64,000 nucleotides of DNA from positions 93,455 to 157,454 of the forward strand of contig NZ_LIWB01000021.1 of NCBI RefSeq assembly GCF_001905725.1, in the 5' to 3' direction. This DNA comes from Streptomyces sp. CB02400 (GTDB lineage Bacteria > Actinomycetota > Actinomycetes > Streptomycetales > Streptomycetaceae). Under the pieces are notes generated by a model. That model ran no database searches. It was not told where the DNA came from and saw only the letters and a list, made by a program, of their open reading frames with translations. The number at the start of each line of letters is the position of its first letter. Within the stretch, counting starts at the first letter, position 1. Positions 16,370 to 24,670 of the stretch are shown one piece after another. The position numbers and the translations under genes are program-made.

Positions 16370-17524
16370 ATGCACGCCCGCCGCCGTACCACCCTGCTCG
16401 CCGCCTCCCTCGTCCTCGCCCTGGGCGCGGGCCCGCTCGTCGCGCCCGCGTTCGCCTCCTCCGCCCCGCGGGCGCCCGTGTGCACCACCGCACCGTCCCA
16501 CCAGGCGCTGTGCGAGGCGATCGGGGGGCTGCCCGACGCGACCACGACCGCCGCGCTGGTCCGGCTGGGCGGTACCGAGGGTTCCTGGCAGGGCAGTTCG
16601 GGGGTGCGGGACCTGGTGAGCGGCCGGGCGGCCGACCCGGACGCGCGGTTCAGGGCCGGTTCGACGACCAAGGTGGTGACGGCCGCCGCCGTCCTCCGGC
16701 TCGCGGCGCAGGGCGAGGTCGACCTCGACGCGTCGATCGAGCGTTATCTCCCCGGTCTGCTCGGTCCCGAGTTCGAGGAGCCCGTCACCGTACGGAACCT
16801 GCTGAACCACACCAGCGGCATCCAGCCGGGCGTCAGTTGGGGGAACACCTTCGAGGAGCAGTACGCGCACCGCCGCGACACGCTCACCCCGCAGCGGGTC
16901 GTGGAGTCGGCGGTCGCGAAGGGACCGGCGTTCGACGCCGGTGAGCAGCAGCAGTACCTCAACATCAACTACACGATCCTCGGCATGCTGATCGAGAAGG
17001 TGACCGGGCACTCGTACGCCTCCGAGGTGGCCCGGCTGGTGCTGCGCCCCGCCAGGATGCGGCACACGTACTTCCCCGGCACCGACCCCCGTATCCGCGG
17101 ACCGCACCACCACGGCTACCAGGCGGTCTCCCGGCCGGACGGGACGACCCGGCTGGTCGACGTCACCGAGTGGAACGTGGCCGACCGCTGGGCGGCCGGG
17201 GACATGATCTCGACCACCGCCGACCTGGAACGGCTCGTCACGGCCCTCTTCAGCGGACGGATCGTGCCCGAACCGCAGTTGCGGGAGATGTTCACCGTCC
17301 CGGCGGGCATCGAGGGCGCCGCCCACAGCGCGGGCCTGACCCGCCTGGAGCTCCAGGGCACGGTCTACTGGGGAAAGAGCGGTGCCCGCCCCGGCTACAG
17401 CACGATGCTCGCCGCGACCGAGGACCTGGGCTTCACCCTCGTGTACTCGCTCTCCGACACCGACGCGAAGGACACGGCGTCGAACCCGGTCGCCGACCGG
17501 ATCCGGGAGGCCGCCCTCACGTAG
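16370..17524 (+). CDS. Secreted serine hydrolase (beta-lactamase/D-Ala-D-Ala carboxypeptidase family)
   Basis: A 384-residue class C beta-lactamase-like protein. The signal peptide is MHARRRTTLLAASLVLALG... with cleavage near AFA-SSA. The nucleophile motif SxxK appears as AGSTTKV (serine about residue 98), the YxN motif as YLN within YLNINYTILG, and a C-terminal HSAG in place of KTG. Alternatives are DD-peptidase, esterase or beta-lactamase. The start is the ATG at 16370, with GAGGAG upstream. The stop overlaps the convergent membrane gene by 8 bases. Confidence 0.87.
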   Translation: MHARRRTTLLAASLVLALGAGPLVAPAFASSAPRAPVCTTAPSHQALCEAIGGLPDATTTAALVRLGGTEGSWQGSSGVRDLVSGRAADPDARFRAGSTTKVVTAAAVLRLAAQGEVDLDASIERYLPGLLGPEFEEPVTVRNLLNHTSGIQPGVSWGNTFEEQYAHRRDTLTPQRVVESAVAKGPAFDAGEQQQYLNINYTILGMLIEKVTGHSYASEVARLVLRPARMRHTYFPGTDPRIRGPHHHGYQAVSRPDGTTRLVDVTEWNVADRWAAGDMISTTADLERLVTALFSGRIVPEPQLREMFTVPAGIEGAAHSAGLTRLELQGTVYWGKSGARPGYSTMLAATEDLGFTLVYSLSDTDAKDTASNPVADRIREAALT

Positions 17525-18038
17525 CGAGGGCGGGTGCCGTGTTCGGCGTGAGCGCCTCCAGCCGCTTGATCTTCTGGCGTACGACGTACAGCGGGATCAC
17601 TCCGAACACTCCGAACGCCATGTCGATGACGCTCCACCAGAAGGGGATGCCCCGGACCGGGCCGCAGACGAGGGCGAGCGGGATGATGCCGGCGCAGGCG
17701 ATCATGCCGAACTCGATGACCCAGATGTTGCGGACGGGGTCGCGGTAGGGGCCGTAGAAGGCGACCGCGATCACGAGGTGCGCGAAGGCGAGCCAGTCGG
17801 TGCCGTAGAGGAGGAAGGGGTACTCGGCGTCGGCGGTGTCGAGCCCCTGGCGTACGCGCTCGATCCAGCCCATGAGGGCGGGGAGGTGCTCCGGCGCCGA
17901 CAGGGACCGGAGCAGGTCCTCGGTCCAGCGCAGTTCGTGCACCAGCGGGAAGGCCGTGACGCCGCTGAGCACCAGGCAGACGACGAAGAAGACCAGCCAG
18001 GCGCGAATGCCCTTGAGCAGGGCGGCTCTGTCGCTCAT
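17517..18038 (-). CDS. Small integral membrane protein, four helices
   Basis: A 173-residue protein of unknown function with four clear membrane segments: AWLVFFVVCLVLSGVTAF, YGTDWLAFAHLVIAVAFYG, WVIEFGMIACAGIIPLALV and WSVIDMAFGVFGVIPLYVV. It ends with a basic cytosolic tail. I start it at ATG 18038; the longer reading to 18122 runs through the terminator stem. It is separated from the upstream aldehyde dehydrogenase on the same strand by a strong terminator, so it should have its own promoter. Confidence 0.82.
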   Translation of the reverse strand: MSDRAALLKGIRAWLVFFVVCLVLSGVTAFPLVHELRWTEDLLRSLSAPEHLPALMGWIERVRQGLDTADAEYPFLLYGTDWLAFAHLVIAVAFYGPYRDPVRNIWVIEFGMIACAGIIPLALVCGPVRGIPFWWSVIDMAFGVFGVIPLYVVRQKIKRLEALTPNTAPALAT

Positions 18039-18098
18039 GGCAGCAGCGTACGCCGAGAGTTGAACATGTTCAAAAACGGGGTTCGGTTCCTGGAGACA

Positions 18099-18137
18099 CG
18101 TCGGCCCCGGACGGTGGTGCACCGTCCGGGGCCGACG
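18099..18137 (-). terminator. Strong terminator, 18-bp perfect stem with 3-base loop
   Basis: CGTCGGCCCCGGACGGTG (18099-18116) and its exact complement (18120-18137) flank GTG. It lies 10 bases past the stop of the aldehyde dehydrogenase on the minus strand. Confidence 0.88.
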
Positions 18138-18146
18138 CTTCGACGC

Positions 18147-19586
18147 TTATCCGTCCAGGGACGTCATCACGTGCTTGACGCGCGTGTAGTCGTCGAAGCC
18201 GTACGCCGAGAGGTCCTTGCCGTAGCCGGACTTCTTGAAGCCGCCGTGCGGCATCTCCGCGACCAGCGGGATGTGGGTGTTGATCCACACGCAGCCGAAG
18301 TCGAGCTTCTTGGACATGCGCATCGCGCGGGAGTGGTCCTTGGTCCACACCGAGGAGGCCAGCGCGTACTCGACGCCGTTGGCGTACTCGACGGCCTGGT
18401 CCTCGTCGGTGAAGCGCTGGACGGTGATGACCGGGCCGAAGACCTCCTTCTGGACGATCTCGTCGTCCTGGTTGAGGCCGGAGACGACGGTCGGGGCGTA
18501 GAAGAAGCCCTTGTCGCCGACGCGCTTGCCGCCGGCGACCACGCGCGCGTGCGCCGGCAGCCGCTCGATGAAGCCCTCGACCTGCTTGAGCTGGTTGGGG
18601 TTGTTGAGCGGGCCGAAGAGGACGTCCTCGTCGTCCGGCATGCCGGTCCTGGTGTCGGCGGCGGCCTTGGCGAGCGCGGAGACGAACTCGTCGTGGATCG
18701 ACTCGTGGACGAGCACGCGCGTGGCGGCCGTGCAGTCCTGGCCGGCGTTGAAGAAGCCCGCGACGGAGATGTCCTCGACGGCCTTGGCGATGTCGGTGTC
18801 CTCGAAGACGACGACCGGGGCCTTGCCGCCCAGCTCCAGGTGGACCCGCTTGAGGTCCTTGGACGCGGACTCGGCGACGGACATGCCCGCGCGCACCGAA
18901 CCGGTGATGGACGCCATCGCCGGGGTGGGGTGCTCGACCATCAGGCGGCCGGTGTCGCGGTCGCCGCAGACGACGTTGAAGACGCCCTTGGGGAGGATCG
19001 AGCCGAGGATCTCGGCGAGCAGGACCGTGGAGGCCGGGGTGGTGTCCGAGGGCTTCAGGACGACCGTGTTGCCCGCGGCGATCGCCGGGGCGAACTTCCA
19101 CACGGCCATCATCATCGGGTAGTTCCAGGGCGCGACCTGGGCGCACACGCCGATCGGCTCACGGCGCACGAAGGAGGTCAGCCCCTCCATGTACTCGCCG
19201 GCGCCCTTGCCCTCCAGCATCCGCGCCGCGCCCGCGAAGAAGCGGATCTGGTCCACCATCGGCGGGATCTCCTCGGTGCGGGTCAGCCCGGTGGGCTTGC
19301 CCGTGTTCTCCACCTCGGCCGCGATGAGTTCCTCGGCGCGCTCCTCGAAGGCGTCCGCGATCTTCAGCAGGGCCTTCTGGCGCTCGGCCGGGGTGGTGTC
19401 GCGCCAGCCGGGGAACGCCTCGGCGGCGGCGGCCATCGCGGCGTCCACGTCCGCCTGCCCGGACAGCGGAGCGGTCGCGTACGCCTCGCCCGTGGCGGGG
19501 TTGACCACCTCGGTGGTCCGTCCGTCGGCGGCGTCCCGGAACTCCCCGCCGATGTAGTTGCGCAGACGACGCAGCTCGGTGCTCAC
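18147..19586 (-). CDS. Gamma-aminobutyraldehyde dehydrogenase-like enzyme
   Basis: A 479-residue NAD-dependent aldehyde dehydrogenase of the betaine/aminobutyraldehyde group. The N-terminus is typical of the group (NYIGGEFRDAADGRTTEVVNPATGE). The cysteine lies in FNAGQDCTAATRV and the glutamate in HLELGGKAPVVVF. GTG 19586 has AGGAGGG at 8 bases. It is divergent from an Lrp/AsnC regulator, whose product is the natural candidate to control it, and is close to a class III aminotransferase. Together they could turn putrescine-type diamines into GABA. Confidence 0.9.
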   Translation of the reverse strand: MSTELRRLRNYIGGEFRDAADGRTTEVVNPATGEAYATAPLSGQADVDAAMAAAAEAFPGWRDTTPAERQKALLKIADAFEERAEELIAAEVENTGKPTGLTRTEEIPPMVDQIRFFAGAARMLEGKGAGEYMEGLTSFVRREPIGVCAQVAPWNYPMMMAVWKFAPAIAAGNTVVLKPSDTTPASTVLLAEILGSILPKGVFNVVCGDRDTGRLMVEHPTPAMASITGSVRAGMSVAESASKDLKRVHLELGGKAPVVVFEDTDIAKAVEDISVAGFFNAGQDCTAATRVLVHESIHDEFVSALAKAAADTRTGMPDDEDVLFGPLNNPNQLKQVEGFIERLPAHARVVAGGKRVGDKGFFYAPTVVSGLNQDDEIVQKEVFGPVITVQRFTDEDQAVEYANGVEYALASSVWTKDHSRAMRMSKKLDFGCVWINTHIPLVAEMPHGGFKKSGYGKDLSAYGFDDYTRVKHVMTSLDG

Positions 19587-19719
19587 TGCAGGCCCTCCTG
19601 GTGTTCCTCGTGGGTGTCCGAGGTGTCTGGGGTGTCAAGAAATGACCGGTGTCCAACCTCTGAGACACCCACCCTAAACCGACGGCAGACGTTTTCAACA
19701 CCCCCACCCACTCCACTCC

Positions 19720-19748
19720 TGCGAAATCCGCAAGCTGAGACGTCTCAG
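19720..19748. promoter_or_regulatory. Candidate operators between aldehyde dehydrogenase and Lrp/AsnC gene
   Basis: A perfect 14-bp palindrome CTGAGACGTCTCAG (19735-19748) and, just before it, the inverted repeat TGCG-AAATC-CGCA (about 19720-19732). They lie in the 222-base divergent intergenic region. Several GGTGTC/GACACC half-sites lie nearer the dehydrogenase start (19619-19670). Binding by the adjacent Lrp/AsnC protein is inferred. Confidence 0.55.
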
Positions 19749-19808
19749 ACAACGAAATTCATCGATCGAGCCTTGCGAAACTGTCGATACGTCGTGCACA
19801 GTGACACC

Positions 19809-20312
19809 GTGGCCAGTCGAAGCGCAGACCCGAAGGACTCCCGCGAGTCCAAGAACGGCGGCGGTCCCCAGTTGGACGCCGTCTCCCTCGCCATCATCGA
19901 GCAGCTCCAGGAGGACGGCCGCCGGCCGTACGCCGCCATCGGCAAGGCCGTCGGCCTGTCGGAGGCGGCCGTGCGCCAGCGCGTCCAGAAGCTGCTCGAT
20001 CAGGGCGTGATGCAGATCGTCGCCGTCACGGACCCGCTCACCGTGGGCTTCCGCCGCCAGGCGATGGTCGGGGTCAACGTCGAGGGCGACGTGGAGTCCG
20101 TGGCCGACGCGCTGACCGCCATGGACGAGTGCGAGTACGTGGTGATGACCGCGGGCTCCTTCGACCTCATGGTCGAGATCGTCTGTGAGGACGACGACCA
20201 CCTTCTGGAGGTCATCAACCGACGCATCCGGGCCGTTCCCGGAGTGCGCTCCACCGAGAGTTTCGTCTACCTCAAGCTCAAGAAGCAGACCTACATGTGG
20301 GGAACCCGATAA
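19809..20312 (+). CDS. Lrp/AsnC-family transcriptional regulator
   Basis: A 167-residue regulator. The N-terminal winged helix covers about residues 20-75 (LDAVSLAIIEQLQEDGRRPYAAIGKAVG, then SEAAVRQRVQKLLDQGV). The C-terminal RAM ligand-binding/oligomerisation domain follows (VGVNVEGDVESVADALTAM, and so on). I choose GTG 19809. No Shine-Dalgarno is visible, but a TTGCGA (19773-19778) with a -10-like GCACAG about 17 bases on would put the transcript start near this GTG, so it may be leaderless. Its end overlaps the aminotransferase gene, so the two are co-transcribed. It likely senses an amino acid or GABA-type ligand. Confidence 0.9.
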   Translation: MASRSADPKDSRESKNGGGPQLDAVSLAIIEQLQEDGRRPYAAIGKAVGLSEAAVRQRVQKLLDQGVMQIVAVTDPLTVGFRRQAMVGVNVEGDVESVADALTAMDECEYVVMTAGSFDLMVEIVCEDDDHLLEVINRRIRAVPGVRSTESFVYLKLKKQTYMWGTR

Positions 20313-21688
20313 TCGTGAGCACCGACCGCCCCCAGGACCTCAGCAAGTCCGCGTACGACCACCTGTGGATGCACTTCACCCGCATGTCCTCGTACGAGAA
20401 CTCCCCCGTCCCCACCATCGTCCGGGGCGAGGGCACCCACATCTACGACGACCGGGGCAAGCGCTACCTCGACGGCCTCGCGGGCCTGTTCGTGGTACAG
20501 GCGGGCCACGGCCGTCAGGAGCTCGCGGAGACCGCCTCCAAGCAGGCCCAGGAGCTGGCCTTCTTCCCCGTGTGGTCCTACGCCCACCCCAAGGCCGTGG
20601 AGCTGGCGGAGCGGCTCGCGCACGAGGCGCCGGGCGACCTCAACAAGGTCTTCTTCACCACCGGCGGCGGCGAGGCGGTGGAGACCGCCTGGAAGCTCGC
20701 CAAGCAGTACTTCAAGCTCGTCGGCAAGCCGACCAAGTACAAGGTCATATCCCGCGCGGTGGCCTACCACGGCACCCCGCAGGGCGCCCTGTCCATCACC
20801 GGACTGCCGGCCCTGAAGGCCCCGTTCGAGCCCCTCGTCCCGGGCGCGCACAAGGTGCCCAACACCAACCTCTACCGGGCGCCGATCCACGGCGACGACC
20901 CGGAGGCGTTCGGCCGCTGGGCCGCCGACCAGATCGAGCAGCAGATCCTCTTCGAGGGCCCGGACACGGTCGCCGCGGTCTTCCTGGAGCCGGTGCAGAA
21001 CGCCGGCGGCTGCTTCCCGCCCCCGCCCGGCTACTTCCAGCGGGTGCGCGAGATCTGCGACCAGTACGACGTGCTGCTCGTCTCCGACGAGGTCATCTGC
21101 GCCTTCGGCCGGCTGGGCACCACCTTCGCCTGCGACAAGTTCGGCTACGTCCCGGACATGATCACCTGCGCCAAGGGCATGACCTCGGGCTACTCCCCCA
21201 TCGGCGCGTGCATCGTCTCCGACCGGCTCGCCGAGCCGTTCTACAAGGGCGAGAACACCTTCCTGCACGGCTACACCTTCGGCGGCCACCCGGTCTCCGC
21301 CGCGGTGGGCATCGCCAACCTCGACCTGTTCGAGCGCGAGGGCCTCAACCAGCACGTGCTCGACAACGAGGGCGCCTTCCGCGCGACCCTGGAGAAGCTG
21401 CACGACCTGCCGATCGTCGGCGACGTCCGCGGCAACGGCTTCTTCTACGGCATCGAGCTGGTCAAGGACAAGAACACCAAGGAGTCCTTCGACGCCGACG
21501 AGACCGAGCGCGTGCTGTACGGCTTCCTGTCGAAGAAGCTCTTCGAGAACGGCCTGTACTGCCGGGCCGACGACCGCGGCGACCCGGTCGTCCAGCTCGC
21601 CCCGCCGCTGATCTCCAACCAGGAGACCTTCGACGAGATCGAGCAGATCCTGCGCGCGACCCTCTCGGAGGCCTGGACCAAGCTGTAG
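20297..21688 (+). CDS. Class III PLP aminotransferase (putrescine/GABA/beta-alanine type)
   Basis: A 463-residue aminotransferase, translationally coupled to the Lrp/AsnC gene (16-base overlap if GTG 20297 is used). The alternative GTG 20315 has GGGGA upstream and removes six residues. Motifs: FFTTGGGEAVETAWKLAKQ (phosphate binding), VSDEVICAFGRLG, and the PLP lysine in ITCAKGMTSGYSPIG. The opening HLWMHFTRMSSYEN is typical of actinobacterial putrescine/omega-amino acid:pyruvate aminotransferases. Context with an Lrp regulator and the aminobutyraldehyde dehydrogenase supports diamine or GABA use; the substrate is not certain. A hairpin terminator follows. Confidence 0.88.
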   Translation: MGNPIIVSTDRPQDLSKSAYDHLWMHFTRMSSYENSPVPTIVRGEGTHIYDDRGKRYLDGLAGLFVVQAGHGRQELAETASKQAQELAFFPVWSYAHPKAVELAERLAHEAPGDLNKVFFTTGGGEAVETAWKLAKQYFKLVGKPTKYKVISRAVAYHGTPQGALSITGLPALKAPFEPLVPGAHKVPNTNLYRAPIHGDDPEAFGRWAADQIEQQILFEGPDTVAAVFLEPVQNAGGCFPPPPGYFQRVREICDQYDVLLVSDEVICAFGRLGTTFACDKFGYVPDMITCAKGMTSGYSPIGACIVSDRLAEPFYKGENTFLHGYTFGGHPVSAAVGIANLDLFEREGLNQHVLDNEGAFRATLEKLHDLPIVGDVRGNGFFYGIELVKDKNTKESFDADETERVLYGFLSKKLFENGLYCRADDRGDPVVQLAPPLISNQETFDEIEQILRATLSEAWTKL

Positions 21689-21724
21689 GCCAAACGAGGT
21701 TCCGATCTTCCCTTTGGATGATCA

Positions 21725-21779
21725 ACACCGGCCCCGGTGCCGCCCGTTCGAGTGAGAAACGGGCGCCCGGGGCCGTGTG
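21725..21779 (+). terminator. Hairpin terminator after the aminotransferase
   Basis: ACACCGGCCCCGG...CCCGTT pairs with AACGGG...CCGGGGCCGTGT around a short GAGTGAG-type loop, with one or two bulged bases. It starts 37 bases past the stop codon. Confidence 0.7.
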
Positions 21780-21905
21780 CTGTCCGGCCTCCCGCCGCGG
21801 CCTGCCTAGCGTTCCAGTGACCGATCGGCCCTGCCTTCGTTCCCCCGGACGGGGGATTTACCCGAAGAGCGCACGACATTTCCGATCCGAACCGAGGTGT
21901 ACGCC

Positions 21906-22655
21906 ATGGTGGCCCCACCGGACAACGACGTGCTCTGGGCGCGAGCCCTGCACTACCGGTACGACGACGGCTCACCCGGACTGAGCGGGGTCTCGCTCGG
22001 CGTCCGGGAGGGCGAGATCCTCGCCGTCGGCGGCCCGCGCGGCAGCGGCAAGACGACCCTGCTGCGCTGTCTGTCCGGCCTGCTGCCCGCGAAGAACGGC
22101 GAGGTCTGGTTCAACAGCGTGCCCGTGCACACCATGAGCCCCGTCGCCCGCGAGCGGCTGCGCCGGGACCGCTTCGGCTGGATCGACCCGGAACCGGTGC
22201 TGGTGCCCGAGCTGAACGTCTGGGAGAACGCCGCCCTGCCGCTGATGCTGCGCGGCACCGACCGGCGCCGCGCCAGGACGGCGGCCCTGGAGTGGCTGGA
22301 GCGCCTCGACATCGGCGACAAGGCCCGCAGGCACCACGGGGAGCTGACGCAGGCGGAGCGACAGCGGGTGTGCATCGCCCGCGCCCTCGCCCCGGCGCCC
22401 TCGGTGCTGTTCGCCGACGAGCCGACCGCCCCGCTGTACCGCGTCGACCGCGGTCACGTACTGCGCACGCTCACCACGGCGGCCCGCTCGCACGGCATCA
22501 CCGTGGTCCTCGCGACCCACGACGCGCAGACCGCGGCCCTCGCCGACCGCACCGTGTCGCTGCTCGACGGGCGGCGGGTGCGCACCGTACATCTGCCGCC
22601 GGTCGCCGGGGCGGCCGAGACGGAAGGCCGGGCGGCGTGCTCGCTCTCCGTCTGA
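21906..22655 (+). CDS. ABC transporter ATP-binding protein with degenerate signature
   Basis: A 249-residue ABC ATPase of the LolD/MacB-type exporter group. Walker A is GGPRGSGKTTLL (about 40-51) and Walker B is VLFADEPTAPL. The ABC signature, normally LSGGQ, reads LTQAERQR, which is unusual, although the histidine switch region (VLATHDAQTA) is intact. GAGG before ATG 21906 favours this start over GTG 21897. Its end overlaps the following membrane-protein gene by 19 bases, so the two form a transporter unit. The substrate is unknown. Confidence 0.85.
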   Translation: MVAPPDNDVLWARALHYRYDDGSPGLSGVSLGVREGEILAVGGPRGSGKTTLLRCLSGLLPAKNGEVWFNSVPVHTMSPVARERLRRDRFGWIDPEPVLVPELNVWENAALPLMLRGTDRRRARTAALEWLERLDIGDKARRHHGELTQAERQRVCIARALAPAPSVLFADEPTAPLYRVDRGHVLRTLTTAARSHGITVVLATHDAQTAALADRTVSLLDGRRVRTVHLPPVAGAAETEGRAACSLSV

Positions 22656-23959
22656 CCCGAAGCGCCCACACCGCCGTCCAGCTGCGCCGGCTCCTGGTCG
22701 CGGCCGCGTCCGCGGGCACGGGCTTCCTGCTGCTCAGCACCCTCGGCCACGCGCTGGGCCACCCCGACCCGGCCTCCTCGGCGCTCCGGCTGGCCTGGTG
22801 CGCGGTCCCGCTGGCGGCCACGGTGTACTTCGCGATCGCGGTCGCCCGCACCGATCCGGGCACCCGGCCCCGGCCCGGTCTGTCGGCGATCGGTCTCGGT
22901 CCCGCCCGGCTGATGGCGGTCTCCGCGGCCACCACGGCGCTGTCCTGCGCGCTGGGCTCGCTGCTGGCCCTGCTGGTCTTCCTCCAGTTGCGCGGCGACC
23001 TCACCGGCATGCCCTCCGACGGCGCCGCGACGGACTTCCTCGCCACCGGACGGCCGCTTCCGCTGCCGGCCGCCCTGACCCTGCTGGCGCTCGTGCCGCT
23101 GAGCGCGTCGGCGGCCGTGGCGGTGGCGCTGCGGCCGCGTGAGCCGGTGGCGGGCGCGGCCGCGGGGCGGACGTACGGCAGGTTCGGCGCGTACCGGCGT
23201 ACACCGGTACGCGCGTCGTTCGGGGCGTACGGACGGTTCGGCAGGCAACTGGGAGCGGCGGCCCGCGGCCGGCGTACGGCCGAGGCGGTGCCGGAGCGGG
23301 AGGGCACGGCGGAGGAGGTCCCCGGGGCGGCCGCCGGCACCGAGCCCGCCGACGCCGGGCCCGCCGTGCCGCTCACGCCGCCGTCCGGGCTGCCGTGGGG
23401 CATCGCGGTACTGGCGGTGGGTCTGGCCGTGGAGGCCTTCGCGAGCCGTACGGGCGGCGGGGGCACGCCGGGCGACCGGCCCTCCGCGCTGCTCGGTCTC
23501 GCCCTGACCGCCGTCGGTCTCGCCCTGGCCGGTCCCGGCCTCACCCATCTGTGCGGCAGGCTGCTGCAGACGGTACGGCCCGGCGCGCTGCGGCTGCTGG
23601 CCGGGCGGGTCCTGATGACGGAGGCCACGCGCATCGGACGCCCGCTGGGCGTGGTCTGCGCGGTGCTGTCGGCCGCGTACGCCATGGCCTCGCTGCACGA
23701 CCGCGAGGACGCCTCCGCCGACCCGCTCGTCGTGCTCGGGGTGCTGCTGGTGGCCGGCTGCACGACGGCGACGCTGCTGACGGCCGCCGTCGAGGCCAGG
23801 CAGGCCCGCGCCGGCACCACCGCCGCGCTGCGGCGCCTCGGGGCGGCCACGGGGACGCTGCGCCGGGCCGCCGTGCTCCGCGCGGGTGCGCTGCTCGCCC
23901 TGTTCGGGCCGTTGGCCCTGGTCGTGGCCGAGCTGTCGGCGTGGCCGCTGGCCCGCTGA
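22637..23959 (+). CDS. Membrane permease-like partner of the ABC ATPase
   Basis: A 440-residue polytopic membrane protein. GTG 22637, with GGAAGG upstream, lies inside the ATPase gene. N-terminal helices (AASAGTGFLLLSTLGHALG, AWCAVPLAATVYFAIAVA, LMAVSAATTALSCALGSLLALLVF, LTLLALVPLSASAAVAVAL) precede a variable Arg/Gly/Ala-rich linker (about 170-235). Further helices follow, ending in RAGALLALFGPLALVVAELSAW. The layout is reminiscent of FtsX/MacB-type permeases, but I cannot identify a clear family motif. It is presumably the export channel driven by the overlapping ATPase gene product. Confidence 0.78.
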   Translation: MLALRLTRSAHTAVQLRRLLVAAASAGTGFLLLSTLGHALGHPDPASSALRLAWCAVPLAATVYFAIAVARTDPGTRPRPGLSAIGLGPARLMAVSAATTALSCALGSLLALLVFLQLRGDLTGMPSDGAATDFLATGRPLPLPAALTLLALVPLSASAAVAVALRPREPVAGAAAGRTYGRFGAYRRTPVRASFGAYGRFGRQLGAAARGRRTAEAVPEREGTAEEVPGAAAGTEPADAGPAVPLTPPSGLPWGIAVLAVGLAVEAFASRTGGGGTPGDRPSALLGLALTAVGLALAGPGLTHLCGRLLQTVRPGALRLLAGRVLMTEATRIGRPLGVVCAVLSAAYAMASLHDREDASADPLVVLGVLLVAGCTTATLLTAAVEARQARAGTTAALRRLGAATGTLRRAAVLRAGALLALFGPLALVVAELSAWPLAR

Positions 23960-24069
23960 GGAGTCGTCCGAAAACCGGTCCGGAAAAAATCTCCGCGGGC
24001 CGATGAGTTCCGCGCGGGCCCCCGGTCTACCCCACGAACGCTACGGAACCAACCGGGAGAGGCCCCGCC

Positions 24070-24477
24070 ATGTACCAGCAGATGATCTTCGTGAACCTGG
24101 CCGTCAACGACCTCGACGCCTCGAAGAAGTTCTTCACGGAGCTCGGCTACTCGATCAACGCGCAGTTCAGCGACGAGACCGCCGCGTCGGTCGTGATCAG
24201 CGACACGATCGTCGCGATGCTGCTGACCAGGCAGAAGTACGCGGAGTTCACCAAGAAGGAGATCGTGGACGCCGCGAAGAGCAGCGAGGTGCTGCTGGGG
24301 CTGAGCGCGGAGAGCCGCGAGAAGGTCGACGAGCTGGTGGAGAAGGCCGTCGCGGCGGGCGGCTCGGTCGCCGGCGAGACCCAGGACCACGGCTTCATGT
24401 ACGGCCGCGCCTTCGACGACCTCGACGGCCACACCTGGGAGGTCATCTGGATGGACCCGGCCGCGGTGCAGGGCTGA
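24070..24477 (+). CDS. VOC-family (glyoxalase/bleomycin-resistance fold) protein
   Basis: A 135-residue single VOC-fold protein (beta-alpha-beta-beta-beta repeats). It opens QMIFVNLAVNDLDASKKFFTELGYSIN and ends GRAFDDLDGHTWEVIWMDPAAV, typical of the family. GGGAGAGG precedes the ATG. It resembles uncharacterised lactoylglutathione-lyase-like proteins. Metal ligands cannot be assigned with certainty, so the reaction is unknown. It stands alone between the ABC unit and the LOG-family gene. Confidence 0.85.
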   Translation: MYQQMIFVNLAVNDLDASKKFFTELGYSINAQFSDETAASVVISDTIVAMLLTRQKYAEFTKKEIVDAAKSSEVLLGLSAESREKVDELVEKAVAAGGSVAGETQDHGFMYGRAFDDLDGHTWEVIWMDPAAVQG

Positions 24478-24670
24478 CGCGCACGCGGGCCCAGGGGTGC
24501 CGTCCGGATCCTGCCGGGGTCGCGGGCCCCGGCACGCACTCTCCCGGAGGGCGCCGAGCGGCGCTGGCGCCGGCTGCCGGCTCCCCACGCCCGACTGCGC
24601 CCGGGTCGACCACGAGGCGCCGTCGCCTGAAGCCGACCTGGTCCGAACGACACCCCCTTAGCATGGGCGG

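Noticed and set aside
17382..19808. Long upstream extension of the Lrp/AsnC frame
   Set aside because: The extension is antisense to the membrane protein and aldehyde dehydrogenase genes; the regulator proper begins near 19809.
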